Origin: Zonotrichia leucophrys gambelii
Lineage: Eukaryota; Chordata; Aves; Passeriformes; Passerellidae
Length of the DNA: 64,000 nt
Direction: 5' to 3'
NCBI RefSeq assembly: GCF_028769735.1
Contig: NC_088179.1
Location: 5,402,001 to 5,466,000 of the forward strand
Of this stretch, positions 23,331 through 35,470 are shown piece by piece (position 1 is the first letter of the stretch; every line of letters begins with the position of its first letter). A program made the position numbers and the translations under genes. The notes beneath the pieces were generated by a model that made no database searches, was not told the origin of the DNA, and saw nothing but the letters and a program-made list of their open reading frames with translations.

Positions 23331-24812
23331 GGAGGAAGCTGCAGACAAGAAAAAGCTCTTCCTGCAGTCTCCTCATGTATTTTATGGAGATGACTGAAGG
23401 TAATGGAAAGAGCTCATCCAGCGGGATCACCCCTTGCAATTTCTTCTGGGTTTAGGCAGAATAAAACTAATCATAGGGGTTGTCTCAGCTCAGGCCAGGG
23501 CTGCTCTAGGAATAGATTGGCACTTCAGATTCACCAGGATACAATGGAATAATGGCTGGGTAGTGGAATTTTCAGCACACAGGGGCAGGAGCAGCCGTTG
23601 TAATTTTTTTTATGATGATTTTTATGCTGGTGCCTTCATTATTCCTCTCCTCTCTTCAGCAAGGACAGGCCTTGCATGGGAAGCTTGGACTCTGTGACTG
23701 CATCCTATTCCTCCAAAGGCATCAGAATGTGAGGAGAGAACAGTCATTTGCTTGGACATTATGCAAGGAAAGTGCTGAGCCAGTAGCACACAAAAAAATC
23801 CCTGTCAGGAGCCAACAGGTTTTACCGGAAAACCATTGGATTTCAACAAGAAGATTTAGGGTTTGGAGTGAAACCTTGACAGCTTGCCCAAAAATTATTT
23901 CTTCATTTTACAGCATTCTCTCTGTTGAAATGTGTGTGTTCTCCTCTTCCAGAAAGAGCAAGGGAATGAAAGGAAAAATGACGACACTGCCCAAGTTCCA
24001 TCAGTGCATTCCTAGTGGCAACTCATTTTAGGGAAGAATTATCTCAGCTTTACTTTTTAATGAGTATCAATCAGGTTGGTAACTAACACAGGGGTTTTTT
24101 TGTGAGGCTTTAAGTCCTTTAAAGATGAGGGTGTTTATTAGGGAGCCTTCACCAGGGTTTTATGTCTTGCCTGTAAAGAGGCACAGCTGTGGCCAAAACA
24201 TTATCTCAAGTGGAACCAAATGTTGGCTCCATTTATTGGCATTTATAATGGATTCCCACATAGGCAGAGACTAAAAAATGGTCTTTTTTGGGGTTGGGGG
24301 TGCAAGGAGGGCAGTCATGGAATGCCTGGCTGGTCCCTCCAGCCTCCCTGAGCAATGCAGAATATTTCAGGATGGGCCTGGGGAGGGCAGAGGGTTTGCT
24401 GGTGGCTGGGACCCTCTGGAAGGTGTCATGGACAATCCCTAACAGGGATTACAGGGGGGGACAGGATTTGTGAAGAGGGACGTTTGGAGGGCTAGGAGGG
24501 TTTCAATTCCAGGGCACACAGGGTTAGGGATTTGCCTTTGCCCCTGGGAGTGCAGCCAGCACAGATCCTTAGGTTTAAGTTTTGTGCCGAACCTTTGGGA
24601 TTGCTCTGAGATTTGAGTTCAGCTGATCTTTGTCTGTCCCCTGGGCAGGCTGAGGCTGCCACTGAGGTCACCAGCTCACCCTGGGTCACCGCCATGTGTC
24701 AGTTCCCTCTTTGGGTGCAGAGTTTTTCCATGGATGAGCTGTGATGATGCAGCTTGGGAACAGCTTGGGGCATTCACTCCCCCAGTGTCACAGAGCAGCT
24801 CCAGCCTGGGGA
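23331..24812. other. Non-coding sequence, no gene seen
   Basis: Unique text, AT-rich around 23600-24250. A plus frame of 139 codons (23612-24031) has no recognisable domain and is not called. Confidence 0.45.
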
Positions 24813-25279
24813 CATTTCCAGCACAAAGAAACCACAATTAGTTTGTGTGTGCTCCAGGAGCAGAGAGAAAAGGCTGATTTTGTCACGAAAATTATTTTTT
24901 TGGAATTATTCACTGTGTCTTACTCCGGGTACTGGCAAGGCAGGGAGTTTTCCCTGGAAATCAATAATCAAATGGGGAATTAGGGAAAACTGTGCTTACC
25001 TGATACCTCAGAAATACAACAATTGATTTGAGAACAGGTGAAATGCAATACTACCACCCAAGGATGCTGGGCAGGAAACCTGCTGCCTTCAGCTTGATGC
25101 ATCCTTGGTTTATCCATATTTTTCTCTTACACTGAAATAATGATATTCCAGTTTCCCCCCTCTGTGTATCAGCTGGGAAGGGGTGGATCTTGCCCATTTC
25201 CAAAGGGAATCATGGACTTATAGAGCTGGAAGGATCCACGAGGATCATGGATGACCACAGAGCCCAACTCTTTGCCAGG
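24813..25279 (+). repeat. Dispersed direct duplication, copy B (467 bp)
   Basis: Counterpart of 11484-11949 in the same orientation 13.3 kb away. The flanks differ abruptly on both sides, and the right end cuts inside the CR1 tail that continues in copy A. The longest unbroken matches are around tcactgtgtcttactccggg and cttcagcttgatgcatcctt. Confidence 0.85.
25209..25279 (-). mobile_element. CR1 LINE 3' end inside duplication copy B
   Basis: Reverse CR1 terminus (gaatcatggacttatagagc) ending at ttgccagg, where similarity to both copy A and CR1 stops. Confidence 0.8.
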
Positions 25280-27170
25280 TGGGACGAGTGCACAGCTCTG
25301 ACTCCACTCAGTCCCTGGTGACAGCCACCAGCTCCAGGCAGCATCAGGATGTGCTGATCCCTTTTCTGTGCAGCAGCACCAGCCCCGAGTCCAAGTTTGG
25401 TGTTAATATGGAAATATGGATAAGAGCTTATGCTGTGACAATGATTTACTGCCTTGGTAACTGCACCTGATAACACAAATTTATCTTGGTCTCTCCATTT
25501 CAATTATATTTTTTCTAATGTGTGTTTTGAAATACAGATTCCCTCGGTCACAGCAATTTATGGCAACGGCTGTGAGGCTGGGAGAATTCAAATCAATACA
25601 GGAACTGCTCTTTGCCTCAGTGTCTCCTGATGTGTGATACACCTGCTGTATAATGCATGTTTTCACAAACTCCGTCCAAAATATGGGAAAAGAGGAGGCA
25701 GGCAGATGCAGCATCACTGGGATTTGGTGAGCATCGTGGAATTTGGCCACATGAGCTGCTGGAATTTGGCCACAGCAGTTAGGTATCTCAAGGTTTGCAT
25801 TCTGGGTGGGGATATTTGCTTGTGGCCTGATGGGGCAGAATTTTCAGGAGGTGCTGAGGTGCCAGAGCTCTGCTTCCCACTCTGCCAGAGGGACTGGGAG
25901 CTGGCAGCCCCTCAGAGAGTAAGACACATCCCTCCTCCCTTTGAGACAGCTTGGAAAAGGCTCAGCAAGGGAGCATCCATGCAAAATCCATCCATCCATG
26001 CAAAATCCATCCATCCAGCAAGGGTGCATCCATGGAAAATACACACTGTGCAAGGGTTCTCCCTGTGCTTCCAGCACTGCTCCTGGGAGGAGGCACTGAC
26101 AGATTGTTCCTTTAGGGAGGAGGAAGCAGCAGGAATCTGAGTCTCAGCACTTTGCCTTCCCAGAATTGTCCCCTATTCTGGGGACAAACCCTCATGGGCT
26201 CTTGGTGCCTTCCTGCTGCTGTCACCAGGCAGGTCCCAAGCACTGTGATGAGCAGCACTTAATCTCTAATCAATATTCTGGGCAGGAACCCACCCCAGGC
26301 AGCTGCAGCATCACAGATCCACTCCTGCCCCCAGCAGGGACTGAGGAACTTCTCAGCTTCCCTGGATCTCCTGCTGGTGGCTGGGATGCTGGACACAGGA
26401 GAGCAGACCTGACCCTGCAGTTAGAGCAAATGCCAGGGCTGCATTTTCCATTTGTATTGGTCCATGAATAAAAAAAGGTTGGAATTTTGCTAGGACACGT
26501 CATTAGCCCAGCTGCTCACACTTAGCAGCTGATAGCTGCTATCACTCTTAGTCATCTTCTAAATCCCACCTAGAGGAGCAGGGCCATTACTGCTCTGAGG
26601 CTGCTGCTGCTGCTCCTCTCACAGCCCTGCTGCTGCTCTGCTCCCTGGCTGGGAAGAGCAGCAGCTCTTCTCAATGCTCTGGGAATGGCAGGCAGGTGGG
26701 AGCAGATGTCAGGAACTGGCAGGGCTGGCTGGCTGGAACCAGATATCCCACCACAGCTTCCACTGAGGGGTGGACAGATGTCCTCCAGCAGATTGGAAGG
26801 CAGATCTCTCCTTCTCCAAACCCAAATGCATCTCCATCACTCATGTGTGGATCCCACATCTTTCATCTGGCACTGTGGCCCAAAGGTACTAAATTAAGAC
26901 GTTGCTGGGCTTCTGTTATTCCTGGGGTTTCTTCCTCCTGGGAGCTGGTCTGTCTCCTGGATTTGACCACTGGAAATCCTGCAGAGGTGCTCAGAAGCTC
27001 AGCAGCAAAGACTCCTGGCCAGCTTTCATCAGTGGTGAGGCACAGGCCATCCTGAGGTGAGGAGCATCTTTTGCAGTCTTGAGCCTTCCAGCAATGGCAG
27101 TGCAGAGAATGGGAAGCAGATTCCCACAGCCTTCCTCACATTGTCCTCTCTCGGGGTGGAGCTGGTTGTT
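25280..27170. other. Non-coding sequence, no gene seen
   Basis: Unique text apart from the CATC-rich tandem (25973-26040) and an imperfect CTG-rich stretch (26601-26640). A 168-codon plus frame (25634-26140) crosses the tandem repeat and is not supported. Confidence 0.45.
25973..26040. repeat. CATC-rich imperfect tandem repeat
   Basis: Repeats of ccatccatgcaaaatccat with an imperfect third unit carrying agggtgcatccatgg. Unit about 20 bp. Confidence 0.8.
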
Positions 27171-27468
27171 CTATATATTACATTAAAACTATACTAAAAT
27201 AATAGAAGAAAGGATTTCATCAGAAGTCTAGCTAAGAATAGAATAGGAAAGAAGAATAACAAAGGTTTGTGGCTCAGACTCTCTGTCTGAGCCAGCTGAC
27301 TGTGATTGGCCATTAATTAGAAACAGCCACATGAGACCAATCCCAGATGCACCTGTTGCATTCCACAGCAGCAGATAACCATTGTTTACATTTTGTTCCT
27401 GAGGCCTCCCAGCTTCTCAGGAGGAAAAATCCTAAGGAAAGGATTTTTCATGAAAGTTGTCTGTGACA
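27171..27468 (-). mobile_element. LTR, family 1, 3'-truncated
   Basis: Reverse copy whose 5' end is intact at the right (ctgtgaca, 27461-27468). On the left the match stops at ctatatattacattaaaac, so about the last 90-110 bp with the polyadenylation signal are missing. A deletion or rearrangement breakpoint must lie at about 27171. Confidence 0.9.
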
Positions 27469-27629
27469 CAGCTTCAAGACCAAGCTCTGCACAACACCTC
27501 AAAATCCAGTGTTGTTCCAGGAGGTGATTCCTGGAGTCAGGATGTGGGGAGGTGGACACTGGAGAATTGGGATTTCCTGCAGTCCCAGAGCTTCACATCC
27601 TCAGGTCTTCAGAAGTGCTCAAAAATGAG

Positions 27630-27739
27630 ATAAGGTGGCACTTTGTGATATGGTCTTGTGGGGATATTCAGTTGCAGGTTGGGTTTGATGATCTTGGAGA
27701 CCTTTCCCAACCTCAGTGATTCCCTGATTCTGTGATTCC
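27630..27739 (+). mobile_element. CR1 LINE 3' fragment, short
   Basis: Plus-orientation CR1 terminus: ggttgggtttgatgatcttg, gacctttcccaacctcagtg and two or three terminal octamers (attccctgattctgtgattc). Confidence 0.88.
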
Positions 27740-28292
27740 CTGCCTTCCAAGGGCTGTCAGAGTCGGCAGCATTCAGAGAAATCTGGATTTATGAAAGGCC
27801 ACAGTTTTGTTTTTCTTTGAAAGTTTCCCAACAAGCAGAGCCGAGGAGGGATCACCTCTTTCTACACAGGTCTAGTATGTCCCTGGAATGTCAGATGTTC
27901 TCTCAGACACTGGAGATTAAAAAGGCATTGCTTCCCAGGCAATGTGATATTCCAAATTCTGCTCAGGAGAGCTCTGATGGACATCAGAAAAGAACAGGAG
28001 GTATCATTTCCTTGTCTGTAAAACCCAGAGTAAATGGGCTGGAACCCAGGAGCAGAGGGAAAGTAGAGAGCCACCAAAAGCTATTCCAGCTGTTTTTCCT
28101 CCCAGTACAGGAAAAATTGGGTCATTATTGAAAAATACTGTGTTTCTGCTTAAAAATCCTGCCATTCTTTTATCTGGACCTGTCATATCTCTGATCGTTA
28201 CCAGCAGTGGTGGGAGTGATCCCTGTGCAGATTGAGATCTGTTCAGCGCCTGGGAATGTTTGGATGGATGGAATTATACAAAATGAAGACAT

Positions 28293-28326
<34 letters not shown>

Positions 28327-28557
28327 GCTATTCCTGCAGCTGGTAGCTCCATCATTCTGTACAAATAACCCCTTCTCCAGGAGTGAGTGAGGAGCCCCAG
28401 GTGGAAATTCCCAGTGTGTTCAGGAGCCACAACCAGCTGCTCTTTCCATGCAGGACTCACTCCGAGCGTGTCTGTGCAAATATTGATTATTTGCACAAAG
28501 CTGCAGAGAGGAACTTTTGTTCTTTGAGGATGGAGAGTCTGGGCAGGCTCAGGTCTC
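27740..28557. other. Non-coding sequence, no gene seen
   Basis: Unique text apart from the CCA/TCA microsatellite at 28291-28324. No gene recognised. Confidence 0.45.
28291..28324. repeat. (CCA)n(TCA)n compound microsatellite
   Basis: About five ACC units followed by about seven ATC units. Confidence 0.9.
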
Positions 28558-28764
28558 AGGCTGTGCCAGGGAAGGGTCAGATTGGACACCAGGAGGAATT
28601 TCTTCATGGAAAAGGTGGTCAGGCCTTGGAAGGGAGGTTTGGAGTCCCCATCCCTGCAGGTGTCCAAGGAACACCTGGACGTGTCTGGGGGACAAGCTGC
28701 ACATTGGTCACAGGCTGGACTCAATGATCCTGGAGGTCTTTTCCAACCTTAACCATTCCATGAT
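28558..28764 (+). mobile_element. CR1 LINE 3' fragment
   Basis: Plus-orientation CR1: ctgtgccagggaagggtcag, ggaatttcttcatggaaaag, gtccccatccctgcaggtgt, gatcctggaggtcttttcca and terminus accattccatgatg. Confidence 0.93.
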
Positions 28765-29220
28765 GCCATAATCAATGAAAAATCTTAATTTACTCCCTTT
28801 TATGCCTCCTTTTTACCTTTCCTGGGGTAAAAGGCTGCCTCTTCTTATCCCTGTTGAAAGCATTTTGTCTTTTCCCAGCAAACAGAAGTAGCTGGAGTTT
28901 GTTTTCATGGCAGCAGGAGCTGTGCTGCTAAACAAACAGGGAGAAAGCCAAAACTTCCTGCCACTTCACATGTTTGTGTTTTGAAAACCAAGCTATTTAT
29001 TTAGACAAACCGGAAAATATAACCACAAATAACCCCTAAAGTGTGCTGCTCACTCGCAGCGAGTTAACTGAAACCAGAAGAGGGAGAATTTGTTTATCTG
29101 CACATTTTCCTCCCCTCTCCAGGAAAATTCCTTGCCCTTTTACAGCCCCTTGGGTTTGTCCCATTGTGGCACCCAGGAGGAGCTGCAGGACAGGGAGCAC
29201 AGGGATTTAGTGACTTTCAT
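28765..29220. other. Non-coding interval
   Basis: AT-rich unique text between a CR1 tail and an LTR. The last five bases (TTCAT) are the target-site duplication of that LTR. Confidence 0.45.
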
Positions 29221-29891
29221 TGTTGAGGATTGCAATGCAAGATGTTTTCAGTTACCATCTGTATGGCAGGTTACCTTTGTCAAGTGGGCAGTTTGCCTTA
29301 TCTCTCTCTCTGAGTGACCACAATCACTCTTCCCTCCGGAGAGGACATTGCTGATAACAGCTATTGAATGTCCCTGCATGACTCATAAGAACTATAACAT
29401 CCCACTGGGAGATGTGAGCCCAGAGGGAGGAGCCAAGCATTCCTACCCAGATATAATCCAGAGGTTTTGAGACACCAGCACGGCTTCTCCACGGGATTCC
29501 CCAGAGGAACAGCAGCTGCCTCTCCTTCCCCTGGATCTTCAGAGGAAGAATACATTTTTCTCTACAGGATCCCTGCTCCAGCAGAACCACCCCTGACACT
29601 GCAGGAGGGCTGAGCCACAATTCCAGTGGGACTGCCACCAACACCCTGACCCACAGGGTGCCAGGTTGGGTTCTGACTCTGGCAGAGTTGTTCTAGTGTA
29701 CTGCATTGTTTATTTTTCCTTTTTTTTCTTTTCCCTTTTAAAGAACGGTTATTTCCTGCTCCCATATCTTTTGCCTGAGAGCCCCTTAATTTAAAATTTA
29801 TAGCAATTCAGAGTGGGGAGAGTTTACATTCTCCATTTCAGGGGAGGCTCCTGCCTTCCTTAGCAGACTCCTGTCTTTCCAAACCAAGACA
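29221..29891 (+). mobile_element. Solo LTR, family 2, complete (671 bp, probably ERVL-type)
   Basis: Runs from TGTTGAGGATTGC to CCAAACCAAGACA and is flanked by an exact 5-bp duplication TTCAT at 29216-29220 and 29892-29896. A TATAAT-like promoter element lies at about 29451. The polyadenylation signal seen as ATTAAA in the sister copy is changed here to TTTAAAGA. Five-base duplications are typical of ERVL/class III-like and some gamma-like elements. No protein-coding retroviral sequence is next to it. Confidence 0.92.
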
Positions 29892-31676
29892 TTCATGGAC
29901 CAAAGTTCCATGGAAATACCGTCAAAACTGGAGTGGGAGCCCCACCTTTGTGCACCTGCAGAAAGCACCAAATCAAATCTCAGCCCCAAAGCTCCACGTT
30001 TGACCTTGGAAAGAGAAGGCACTAATCCACATCTCCCTTTGCTCCATCCTGCTCCTAATCTCTGGATGCTGAAGGGCATCATCACCTTGGCAAAGTCAGT
30101 GGGGATGGCTCAGGACAGGCTCCTTCCCTGCGGCTCCCTCGGAGGAGCTTTATCTCCAGACTGGGCTCTGCTGATGGAACAGGAGGGGGAGGAAAGGGCT
30201 CCTGCCTGACACGAGAGACAATGACCTGCTCCAGGGAATATTAAAGAGCTCAGGGAATGCAAAAGCTCCATTTCCAAGCCCTGCTCCCGGGTTTGGAGGG
30301 CAGCCTGGAAAGGTGTGTGCACCCCTGGGCTGGTACCCGCACTGTTGCCGTGGCAACCAGCAGAGGGATGGAGCTGCTGCCATCGTTCTCCTCTGCACTT
30401 CCTCCTCTCTCCCAAAAGTCACCTCTCCTGGAATTAGAATTGACACCACTCCATCCCCTGGGAACGCCTTTCCTTCCTGAGCTGCACCTCTGCCTTTGGT
30501 TGGAGAGGGAAATGTGTGACTCAGTGATGGGGAGGTGATGGAAAACTGGGCTGTGCTCAGGGCCCAGACTGGACTGAGAGCTTTTCCTTCCTCCTGCGTG
30601 CTGCTGAATTAATCTTGGACTAATTTAGGTTGGTGTGAGTGCTCTGGGGCACAGAGCTGCTGGGAGTTGCAGTCCATGGATGAGGCAGCCTGTGGCACAG
30701 ATCAGGAGGTCCTGAGGGTCAGTCTGGCTTGTCTTGGAGGTTGGACCGGGTAAGGAACAGGATTTGGAGGTTGCAAAACACCTCACAGCTTTGGCATTTC
30801 CTCTGTGTTGGATTAGCAGGGCTTGCAAGAGCTTTCACATGAAACTGGAGGTGGAAAAGCACCTTGGGGAGAGGCCCTGCCTGGAGAAGCCGTGTGGAGG
30901 CTCCAGCTGATTGTTTAACTTGGAACCAGGCTCGGGTGTGAAGGATCCCACATCAGGGCTGTGCCTTCCCTCCCATGGCTCAGGAGCTTTCCTCATCCTC
31001 CTCCCCCCACGTTTAGCTGTGTGGAGAAGGCAGATGAGGCAGAGAGAAGTGACTGCATCCTCCCATGCCTCAGGCTGGGGTTCAGCAGGGGCTGGAGTCT
31101 GACTTCCCCATTATCCCTCCAGCATTCCCCAGTCTGCCTCTCCCCCATCTCTGCCACATGGGCTTTGGGAAATCTGCATATGGAAATGAGGAGTTTCTGT
31201 AGCAAATCTACATTTTCAGGACAAAGTTAAAAAATTCCCTCAGGAAACCTCTCACTGCTCCAAGAAGGGCCTCTGTGAGTTTCCACAGCCCTCCTGCACA
31301 CCAGCACAAAACCTCCTCCTGCTGTATCCAGAGATTTCAGGGCCAAGGGAAGGGTCTCAGGTGGACCTTAGGACTCTTATTCCCCAGACCAGGGATTGGG
31401 ATGGATTTGCCTTCAGCTTGGTGTTCATCCACATGATTAATTCAAAGCATGTACTGTGCTCATACCATGGCTTGTGCTCGTGCCATGGTGCAGGAGGTGA
31501 GCTCCATATGCTGGAAGTGAACTGGGACATTATGAGGCTGCAGACCCAGGAACATCCCTGCTCTTGGATGCCCTCACGTTTGCCAAGAACATTTGCTTGT
31601 GTAGATGATTGCAGGAACACCCCAGTGCAGACGAACCCAACTGTTTTCCTTCCAGCAAACGTTCTCCCAGAATTAT
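29892..31676. other. Non-coding sequence holding an X-box
   Basis: Unique text without a supported gene. It contains the RFX-type X-box at 30344-30357 and an imperfect 18-bp tandem around ccatggcttgtgctcgtgcc at 31458-31494. Confidence 0.5.
30344..30357. promoter_or_regulatory. Palindromic RFX X-box motif
   Basis: GTTGCCGTGGCAAC is a two-half-site X-box that differs from the perfect palindrome GTTGCCATGGCAAC at a single central base. RFX-family factors bind such sites in promoters and enhancers of ciliary and other genes. A partial CTCF-like string (CCAGCAGAGGGATG) follows directly. Motif presence is direct; binding is inference. Confidence 0.5.
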
Positions 31677-31975
31677 CATAGAATCATGGAATGAGGTGGA
31701 AGGGACCTTAAAAATCACCTTGTTCCTCCTCCTGCCATGGGCAGGGACACTTTCCACTATCTCAGGTTGCTCCAAGCCCCATCCAACCTGGCCTTGGATA
31801 CTTCCAGGGATGGGGCAGCCACAGCTGCTCTGGGCCAGGGCCTCCCCACCCTCCCAGGGAAGGATTTCTTCCCAATATCCATTGAAATGTACTGTCTTTC
31901 AGTCCCCCCTTGGAGCCTTTTCCCCTTGTCCCATCACCACAATTCCTTGTAAACCTCTCCTCTCCAGAGGCCCTT
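31677..31975 (-). mobile_element. CR1 LINE 3' fragment, ~300 bp
   Basis: Reverse-orientation CR1: tagaatcatggaatgaggtg, ccactatctcaggttgctcc, cttccagggatggggcagcc and the farther ttggagccttttccccttgt. A short deletion is present in the gatccaggggcagcc block. Confidence 0.93.
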
Positions 31976-32602
31976 TCTGGCACTGAATCCCCACAGTGTT
32001 GTTCCCACTCATCCCATCTTCTCCCCTGGGTACTGTGTGGCCCTTGGCCCCACAGATCATTGCTCTTCCTCCATCACCAGCATTTTCCTTCCTTAAATAC
32101 CATCCCAGCAGGAGCCAGCTCCTCCCCTGGCTCATGGCAGAGCACCCAGGCTACAGGGAGCTGCTGGGATGGGCAGAGCATGGTTCCATCATGCCCCCCA
32201 TGCCCTCCACCCAAAGGTTTTAAAGGCTGTCACCACCAGCAGTGTTCCTCTCTTTCCTCTGCCCAGACAGAGCAGAAAGCAAAGGGGAAACTTCCCAAAG
32301 TTTTCCTGCTTGGTTGGGCAGCGTGTAACAGATGTTAAAGGAGCTCTGGGAGAGAAAACCAACTGCTGGGAGTTGATATCCTCAGCATTTCTGGAGCTTG
32401 CTTGGTCAAACAGCTCAGCGAAGGGAGTAAAAAGATCTTCCTTGTCTCCTCCCATCTTTTTTCCCTGTTTTAATCAATACTCTGCCCTTCCCACACATAT
32501 TGGCACAACAGCCCTCCCTTTCACCTTTCCCAGATCTTGGGTTGCTGTGGTTAATTGCTGCCCCAAGATGTGCAGGATGTCTCTGCTTCGGCCCATGCAT
32601 CC
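31976..32602. other. Non-coding sequence, no gene seen
   Basis: Unique text. Frames of 140-156 codons overlap on the plus strand and have no recognisable domain. Confidence 0.45.
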
Positions 32603-33106
32603 GAAGAACGAGTCTGGACTCTTTACTTTTTGGTCTTGAGGTTGTTTATTAATTCTTATCTATAAAATTTTATTTCTGCCCAGCTGAGGTCTGCTCAGCA
32701 GGGCAGCCACAGGCACTCTGACCGCCCTTGGGGTGGTGTTGTCCTTTTATACTACAAACTACGTATAACATATTTACACTTAATTCCCAATACCTATCAC
32801 CTATGTTAGACAGTGCATTTCTATTCCAAACCAATCCCAAAGTGCCAACATCACTGCAGAAAATGGAGAACAAGAAGAAGAAGGAGAAAGGCTGGACACG
32901 CCCAAGTTCCTCCATCTTGTCCCCACAACGCCCATACCAAAAATCCTAAAATCTACATTTTCACGCTGTGATCATTTTGTTATTACACCATTCAAACCTG
33001 TGTGACTTTCAGGTCCTCATACAAAGCTGGCAATTCTCTGCAAGGGTCAAAATCAAATGCCCAGGTGTTCTGGGCTGCATGCCAGGGTCTCCGAGCCCCC
33101 CCAACA
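32603..33106 (-). mobile_element. Solo LTR, family 3, copy 1 (~504 bp)
   Basis: Reverse-orientation LTR. The 5' end is at right (TGTTGGGGGGGCTCGG on the minus strand). A minus-strand TATAAAA box is at 32745-32751 and an AATAAA signal at 32645-32650, about 40 bp before the 3' end. It aligns along its length with 38481-39109. A short purine stretch (ggagaacaagaagaagaagg, near 32866) marks where the sister copy has expanded. Outer edges are approximate because no target duplication was found. Confidence 0.82.
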
Positions 33107-35470
33107 GGTTCTCAGCAACTCTGGACACCCAGAAGAATGCACTGAGTTCACACACAGAAGCTGCAGTCACTCTCCTGTGATTTCCCCTCCAGCCTCTGGG
33201 CTATTCCATGCTCTTGCCCGACCTTCAGCAGGATTAGCCAGTGGGAAGTGCCTGTACCTCCAGGGTCAGCCAGAGGAGCTGGAACTGCAGAAATGTGGAG
33301 CTGGAAAAGCTGTTTGCACCTCCCCCAGGGACCACCGTGGCCATTTCAGGGCTGGATGGGCTCTAATTGCAATCCCAACAAAGTGATATGGAAATAATGC
33401 CACAAACCACTGGGAAAGGGCCAGAAATAATCACAGTGCACAGCAAGCTTGTGCTGGGTGGAGGGGAACCTGTGGAAAAACAGGGCATGGGGTGGAGGAG
33501 GAACCAAGGCATTAGCTGGGCTCTGTGGATAATGATTCCTTGATTTTTCACAGCCTCTCTCCTTCCGTGGCACTTCCCTCCCCTGCACTCAGCCCCAAGA
33601 GCAAAACAAAGCCAACCCTTCACCTCAGAGTCTTCATCAGGGCGCTCCAAGGTTATTTTTGTGCACTTTCTCTTGGCTGGAGTTTAATAGGTTATTTTGC
33701 CACGAGGTTTGATGCTCTTTGGATGTCCATCCATGTTTGTGCTGGACTGCATCCAGTGTCATCACCTTTTCAGGCTGCTTGGGCTGCAAGGCACGGTGAG
33801 TTTAGGGATGAAAGAGCTTTTTCTGGGGAAGGAGAGCCTGCCCTTGGCTTGGGCAGGAAAGGCAGGTGCCCATGTCAGAGAGGTGCCAGGGAAAAGGAAC
33901 AGTGTGAGGTTTGTTCAGACCCTCAGGGACTTAGGAGCTGGGTGTGACTCCTGTGATAGCAATGCTGTGGAAGGGTTCTATAAGGAGTCTTTAGAGAGGA
34001 CAGAAAACAGGGAAATTGCTGGAAAGAGAACAAGGAAATGCAGATTTGGACACCATATGGCTCAGCCCAGAATCAGGATGGGTTTTTTGTTTATTGTCTC
34101 CTCAGCAGGGCAGGGCTGAGACAGCCCTGAGAGAGAACTGGAACTATTTTGGACTTCTCAGAGTGTGATGGGAGACAGACTTGGCTCCATTTCCAAGGCC
34201 CAGCTTCCCTCCCAGTCAGCCCCAGTGAGACCAGTACCTCCAAAAGTCAAACACTCCAAAAGTCACACACTCATCACTGGTCTCTTCTCTCAATCCAAAT
34301 ATGAACTTTTTGAGGAGCAGGAATCCTCTGTTGCTCCTCCCAGTGTTGAGCTCCAGAGAGTCCCACATTCAGCATTGTCTTGATGCAAATCAGAATTTTG
34401 GTAGGCAGGGACCCCCTCCTGATCCTTCCAACAGCTTTTTAAGCAAAACCCAGGCTCTGAGTGGCAGAAACACCTTTCTCCCATGCATTTGCCAGGGATT
34501 CCTGTCACTCCCAGACACCCATTTAGGAACAACAGCCCAGAGAAAGGAGGGAAATCATCTGCGATCAGCTGGAAGGTAAATACCGCTCCCTCCATTGCCC
34601 CTGCCAGCCCGTGCCACAGCTGAGCTCCCCCCAGGAGCTCCCTGCCATTAATCACCTTCAGAAGGGACTGTTCCAGCTCATGGTGCTTGCTCTGGCAGAA
34701 GGATGGGCTGGGAAACTGAAAACTGCTGCCAGTCCCACCTGCTCCTGCTTCAGGAGAACGGGATGCTGCAGCAGAGCCTGCGCTCACTCTGGGAATACTG
34801 AAACGGGGCTGGTTTGCTGTGGGTTTCATTTTTCCTTCACCTCCTCTCATGCCCCACCCTTTTTCCCTTCTTTTAAGGCCTCTGAGAAAGGATGAGGAGG
34901 AATCCCTTATCCCTGGCAGCGCCACTTGTGGGGTCCCCCAGCACCATCAGAGCTCGGGGATTATAAACCCTGCACACAGATAACAGGGAAAGGAGGAGAG
35001 AGGATTAGGATTTTTTCCTTTGGATTATGGATATTTTTACCTTTGGATATGGGTGATCTGCGCTGATAGCCATTACTGTGACATGCCTGTTTTCTCACCA
35101 CTTCTTGACAGGGAGTGCTGGAGCCTCCAGGTGCAGTTTGTGAGCACTGGCTGGTCCTGCTGTCCCTTCCTTGGGCTCCAGGGCAGCCCTTCACTGATTT
35201 GTTATCTTCTCACTATTTATTATTGGTCCTGAAAAGCTTCTTTGTGAATTTGCCTTTACTGGAAGCTGAATTGTCCCTCCTGCCTCATTCTCTCTCTGTA
35301 CCAGCCTCTTCCTAGGAATGTGCCCACTGCCCCATTCCTGTTCTTGCTTTTCTAACCAGGATTCTACCTTGCCTTCTTCATCAGAGCTGCCAGGAAAAGC
35401 TTGAGGGGAGGTCCTGAAGGTCCTGTAAACCCCACTAGCACCTCACTTTAGTTTAAAATTGGTTATTTGC
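33107..35470. other. Non-coding sequence, no gene seen
   Basis: Unique text. The 211-codon minus frame at 34290-34925 is the longest here that does not come from a known repeat, but shows no domain and ordinary composition. Exact octamers at 34383-34390 and 35465-35472. No retroviral interior is seen between the two family 3 LTRs. Confidence 0.5.

Noticed and set aside
25973..26040. CRISPR-like direct repeats
   Set aside because: Units are short, degenerate and have no regular unique spacers, and the genome is that of an animal.
34290..34925. A 211-codon minus-strand open frame in unique DNA
   Set aside because: Not repeat-derived, but no domain, no family resemblance and ordinary CpG content. 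A shorter plus frame overlaps it. A translated search would decide.
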